Below, one piece after another: positions 60,645 to 64,000 of a stretch of DNA of 64,000 nt; positions within the stretch are counted from its first letter, which is position 1, and every line of letters begins with the position of its first letter. The translations under genes and the position numbers were made by a program. This stretch comes from Gammaproteobacteria bacterium. GTDB taxonomy: Bacteria; Pseudomonadota; Gammaproteobacteria; Pseudomonadales; Pseudohongiellaceae. Below the pieces are notes generated by a model. That model was not told where the DNA came from. It did no database searches and saw only the letters and a program-made list of their open reading frames with translations. The stretch is taken from NCBI GenBank assembly GCA_029246545.1, contig JAQWMX010000005.1, forward strand, positions 248,001-312,000, in the 5' to 3' direction.

Positions 60645-63491
60645 TTATTCATATTCAGACATAGGCGGACAAGCACAAACCAAATTTCTATCACCAAACA
60701 CATTATCTACCCTGCCAACCGGTGGCCAATATTTATTGTCACGCAACGAAGCCAATGGATACACCGCTAACTCACGATCATAAGCGTGTTGCCAGTCATC
60801 CGTGCTTATCATATCTGCGGTATGAGGCGCGTTATGCAGGGGATTGTCATCTTTGGGTAAATCGCCTTTAGCAACACTACTTATCTCTTCACGAATTTGT
60901 TTCATGGCAGCACAAAAGCGATCTAGTTCCGCTAATGATTCACTTTCAGTTGGCTCTATCATCAAGGTGCCTGGTACAGGGAAAGACATTGTTGGCGCAT
61001 GGAACCCGTAATCTATTAGACGTTTAGCAATATCATCTACTGTTACACCTGATTCATCCTGAATTGGGCGAACATCAATGATACATTCATGTGCTACTCG
61101 CCCATTACTGCCGGTATAAAGCACCGGAAAATCATTTTTAAGCTGATCTGCAATATAGTTGGCATTTAACATGGCAACTTCACTGGCTTGTTTAAGACCG
61201 TTAGCACCCATCATTTTTATATACATCCAGGTAATTGGTAATATGCCCGCACTACCCCAAGCCGCCGATGCTACGGCACCTACTTCACTATTGTCTAACA
61301 TCTCATGCCCAGGCAAATATGGTGCTAAATGCTCAGCCACTGCCACGGGGCCTACTCCTGGACCACCGCCGCCATGAGGAATACAAAATGTTTTATGCAG
61401 GTTTAGATGCGAAACATCACCACCGAATTTTCCTGGCTGGCACAAACCAACCATTGCGTTTAGGTTTGCTCCATCCATATATACCTGACCACCATGATCA
61501 TGCACTATGCCACAAAGCTCTTTTATGCTTTCTTCAAACACACCATGCGTGGAAGGATAGGTAACCATGATGGCAGCTAAATCATCTTTATGCTGTTCGG
61601 CTTTCTGTCTTAAATCATCAAGATCAATATCATGATCATCGCACTTCACAACTACCACTTTCATGCCGCACATTTGTGCTGAAGCCGGGTTAGTACCGTG
61701 GGCAGAACTTGGAATCAAACAGATATTGCGCTGGCCTTCACCTCTTGACTTGTGCCAGGCACGAATTGCCAGCAAGCCAGCATATTCACCTTGCGAACCG
61801 GCATTAGGCTGCAATGAAATGGCTGCATAGCCGGTGATTTTGCACAGCATATCTTCCAGCTCTTCGATCATAGACATATAGCCAGTCACTTGATCTAAGG
61901 GAACAAATGGATGAATTTGAGCAAACTCGGGCCAGGTGATTGGAACCATTTCTGAGGTAGCATTTAGTTTCATGGTGCAGGATCCCAGTGGAATCATGGC
62001 TCGATCTAATGCTATATCTTTGTCCGCCAGATTACACATATAGCGCAACATTTCTGTTTCAGAATGATGGCTGCTAAAAACTGGATGAGTGAGAATTTCA
62101 CCCTGACGCTGCATAGCATCCTTGATGCCAGAGTTCATTTCAGCTTCGGCTTCATCAAGATCTATGTTTTCGTCACTAAATATAGACCACAGTTTTTTAA
62201 TATCATCGGCAGTTGTAGTTTCATCCAGCGAAAGACCCAAGCTTGTTGCATCAATTACACGCAAATTTATTCCCTGCCTATTCGCTTTTTCGTGAATTGC
62301 TTCTGTTTTACTGCCTGTATCCAAGCTTAGAGTGTCAAAGAAAGTTGCGTTCTTAACTTTCACTTCCGCTTTCTGTAAACCAGCAGCTAAGATAGCCGTT
62401 AAGGTATGTACACGTTCTGCTATACGTTTTAAACCTTGTGGCCCATGGTAAACGGCATACATACCAGCAATCACAGCTAATAAAACTTGTGCCGTGCAAA
62501 TATTACTGGTGGCCTTCTCACGACGGATATGTTGCTCTCGAGTTTGCAGTGCCAATCGATAAGCCGGCTTACCTCGGCTATCTTGAGATACACCAATCAA
62601 CCTGCCAGGTATTGAACGTTTAAAACTTTCGCAGGTAGCCATAAAAGCAGCATGTGGTCCACCAAAACCCAGTGGCACACCAAAGCGCTGGCTTGAACCG
62701 ATGACGACGTCTGCCCCCATAGCGCCAGGTGACTTTATTAATAATAAACTTAACAGATCAGCTGCAACAGTAACTAAAATTTTCTTTTCGTGAGCTTGCT
62801 CAATAAGCTTTGAGTAATCAGAAATTTCACCATCGGCACCTGGGTTTTGAATAAGTATGGCATAACAATCATGTTCTAATGCCTGCTCTACTTTGCCAAT
62901 AATTAATTCAATGCCAAAAGCTTCCGCCCTTGTTTGAATTACATCGATTGTTTGGGGATAACAATTTTCATCAACATAAAAAAGTTCAGATTTTGATTTA
63001 GACATGCGCCTACATAATTTCATAGCTTCTGCTGCTGCGCTGCCCTCATCAAGCAATGAGGCATTGGATATATCCATTCCTGTCAAATCACTTACCATGG
63101 TTTGGAAATTTAATAAGGCCTCTAATCTACCTTGAGATATTTCTGCTTGATAAGGTGTATATGCTGTATACCAGGCAGGATTTTCTAAAATATTTCTGAG
63201 AATGACAGTTGGCGTCAAGGTGTTGTAGTAGCCCTGCCCTATATAAGATTTAAACACTTTATTCTGCTTAGCAAGATCTTGCAGTTCATTTAAAGCCTCT
63301 TCTTCACTAACACTACCTTGCATGTCCAACGCATCATGCATACGTATAGATGCAGGCACTACAGCCTGGATAAATTCATCCATATTGCTATAGCCAAGCT
63401 GAGTCAGCATGCTTTGTTGTTGTTCTGTATCAGGTCCTAAATGACGCGCAATAAATTCTTGATGTGTTTGCAATTCAGACAATGACTTCAT
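60645..63491 (-). CDS. gcvP: glycine dehydrogenase (decarboxylating), P protein
   Basis: GcvP decarboxylates glycine with pyridoxal phosphate and loads the aminomethyl group on GcvH. The 948 residues are the fused alpha/beta form. The N-terminal half has [14 protein letters not shown] and [22 protein letters not shown] (in part). The C-terminal half holds the PLP-lysine in [17 protein letters not shown] near residue 697 and [13 protein letters not shown] near 503. It lies 47 bp after gcvT, so gcvT-gcvP form an operon that lacks gcvH, which is at 11.2 kb. Confidence 0.97.
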   Translation of the reverse strand: MKSLSELQTHQEFIARHLGPDTEQQQSMLTQLGYSNMDEFIQAVVPASIRMHDALDMQGSVSEEEALNELQDLAKQNKVFKSYIGQGYYNTLTPTVILRNILENPAWYTAYTPYQAEISQGRLEALLNFQTMVSDLTGMDISNASLLDEGSAAAEAMKLCRRMSKSKSELFYVDENCYPQTIDVIQTRAEAFGIELIIGKVEQALEHDCYAILIQNPGADGEISDYSKLIEQAHEKKILVTVAADLLSLLLIKSPGAMGADVVIGSSQRFGVPLGFGGPHAAFMATCESFKRSIPGRLIGVSQDSRGKPAYRLALQTREQHIRREKATSNICTAQVLLAVIAGMYAVYHGPQGLKRIAERVHTLTAILAAGLQKAEVKVKNATFFDTLSLDTGSKTEAIHEKANRQGINLRVIDATSLGLSLDETTTADDIKKLWSIFSDENIDLDEAEAEMNSGIKDAMQRQGEILTHPVFSSHHSETEMLRYMCNLADKDIALDRAMIPLGSCTMKLNATSEMVPITWPEFAQIHPFVPLDQVTGYMSMIEELEDMLCKITGYAAISLQPNAGSQGEYAGLLAIRAWHKSRGEGQRNICLIPSSAHGTNPASAQMCGMKVVVVKCDDHDIDLDDLRQKAEQHKDDLAAIMVTYPSTHGVFEESIKELCGIVHDHGGQVYMDGANLNAMVGLCQPGKFGGDVSHLNLHKTFCIPHGGGGPGVGPVAVAEHLAPYLPGHEMLDNSEVGAVASAAWGSAGILPITWMYIKMMGANGLKQASEVAMLNANYIADQLKNDFPVLYTGSNGRVAHECIIDVRPIQDESGVTVDDIAKRLIDYGFHAPTMSFPVPGTLMIEPTESESLAELDRFCAAMKQIREEISSVAKGDLPKDDNPLHNAPHTADMISTDDWQHAYDRELAVYPLASLRDNKYWPPVGRVDNVFGDRNLVCACPPMSEYE

Positions 63492-63538
63492 ATCTTTTAA
63501 TAACTCTCTTAAATAAATTTTTAATTTTTTTACTGTAT

Positions 63539-64000
63539 TTAGATTCGATAATAAGTTTGTGGCACAAATGGTAATTTAGACACTTCAGCAACTAAGCTTT
63601 TATTTCGAACTAAAGCCTGTAATTTCGTGCCAACTTCTGCGAATTCTTTATTAACAAATGCTAATGCAACTGGCGAACCTATTGTTGGCCCAAAACCGCC
63701 GCTACTAACTTCACCAATTACATCTCCAACACTTGACCTTAATTCAACGCCTTCACGTGCCGACATCCTGCCATCAATTTTTAAGCCTACCCGTTTTATA
63801 GAAGCACCATTTTGAATTTGTTCTAAAATTTTATTCGAGCCTAGAAAGCCGCCTTCTTTGTCACCGCCATTTCGACGATTTTTACTGATGCTCCAAATTA
63901 ATCCTGCTTCTATAGGTGTAATATCTTCATTAAGCTCATGCCCGTACAAGCATAATCCTGATTCTAGTCTTAACGAATCTCTTGCCCCTAAACCTACAGC
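63539..64000 (-). CDS. gcvT: aminomethyltransferase (T protein), cut by the window edge
   Basis: GcvT transfers the methylene group from lipoyl-GcvH to tetrahydrofolate and releases ammonia. The visible 153 residues are the C-terminal part. The frame is open to the window end: [23 protein letters not shown] is encoded from base 64000 (shown in part), matching the GcvT motif [29 protein letters not shown] and the closing [11 protein letters not shown] are also typical. The start and any regulatory leader, such as a glycine riboswitch, lie beyond the window. Confidence 0.95.
   Translation of the reverse strand, partial: AVGLGARDSLRLESGLCLYGHELNEDITPIEAGLIWSISKNRRNGGDKEGGFLGSNKILEQIQNGASIKRVGLKIDGRMSAREGVELRSSVGDVIGEVSSGGFGPTIGSPVALAFVNKEFAEVGTKLQALVRNKSLVAEVSKLPFVPQTYYRI

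Overview
This window is an ordinary gammaproteobacterial chromosome segment with several unusual inserts. Base composition looks AT-leaning, roughly 40% G+C by eye. No rRNA, tRNA, CRISPR array, integrase or intact insertion sequence was seen. Several gene orders match those I know from Pseudomonas and its relatives: rppH-ptsP-lgt-thyA-folA-ilvD, gcvH beside an iron ABC transporter and a UbiH-type hydroxylase, glnK-ubiK-comM, and dsbA-cytochrome c4-engB-polA-znu. I infer a free-living, aerobic, probably marine member of the Pseudomonadales/Cellvibrionales sphere, but I cannot name a genus.

Layout. 0.2-2.6 kb: an exported protein joining EF-hands to a PEP-synthase-like dikinase core. 2.7-11.6 kb: housekeeping metabolism (argA, ilvD, folA, thyA, lgt, ptsP, rppH, gcvH), with a 126-bp fold-back repeat just before ilvD. 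11.8-14.5 kb: a ferric iron transporter behind a clear Fur box. 14.6-19.5 kb: ubiquinone hydroxylase, rsmE, a PII protein, ubiK, comM and a small cytochrome. 19.6-23.1 kb: the complete dTDP-L-rhamnose set in one operon. 23.2-31.2 kb: dsbA, cytochrome c4, engB, polA and the zinc transporter znuABC. The engB-polA gap holds a strong candidate small RNA in the place of Spot 42/ErsA, and the PolA proofreading site has lost most of its catalytic carboxylates.

31.3-36.7 kb is an AT-rich run of short orphan genes, all on the plus strand: several predicted RNA-binding proteins, an SRPBCC protein, a rhodanese, a RutB-like amidohydrolase, a lipoprotein, a pyrimidine-dimer glycosylase and small membrane proteins, plus at least one gene remnant. 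It looks like an accessory island, but no mobility gene or attachment site was found. 36.7-44.4 kb: trmB, rpoH, a lipoprotein cytochrome, a TSUP transporter, and a two-gene membrane unit present twice in tandem (four homologous four-helix proteins with a conserved histidine).

44.7-57.9 kb is the most striking region. Seven tightly packed genes encode a membrane vWA protein, an exported caspase-fold protein with serine in place of the catalytic cysteine, an exported TPR metallopeptidase, a MoxR ATPase, a DUF58 protein, a BatA-like vWA protein and a 1214-residue DUF4175 protein with glycine/glutamine-rich collagen-like stretches. They look like one envelope-associated MoxR/vWA machine with its own protease-like parts. 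58-64 kb: an acetyltransferase, a VIT1-type transporter, a glutaredoxin, a lipoprotein phosphatase, gcvP, and gcvT cut by the window end. gcvP and gcvT lie about 50 kb from gcvH.
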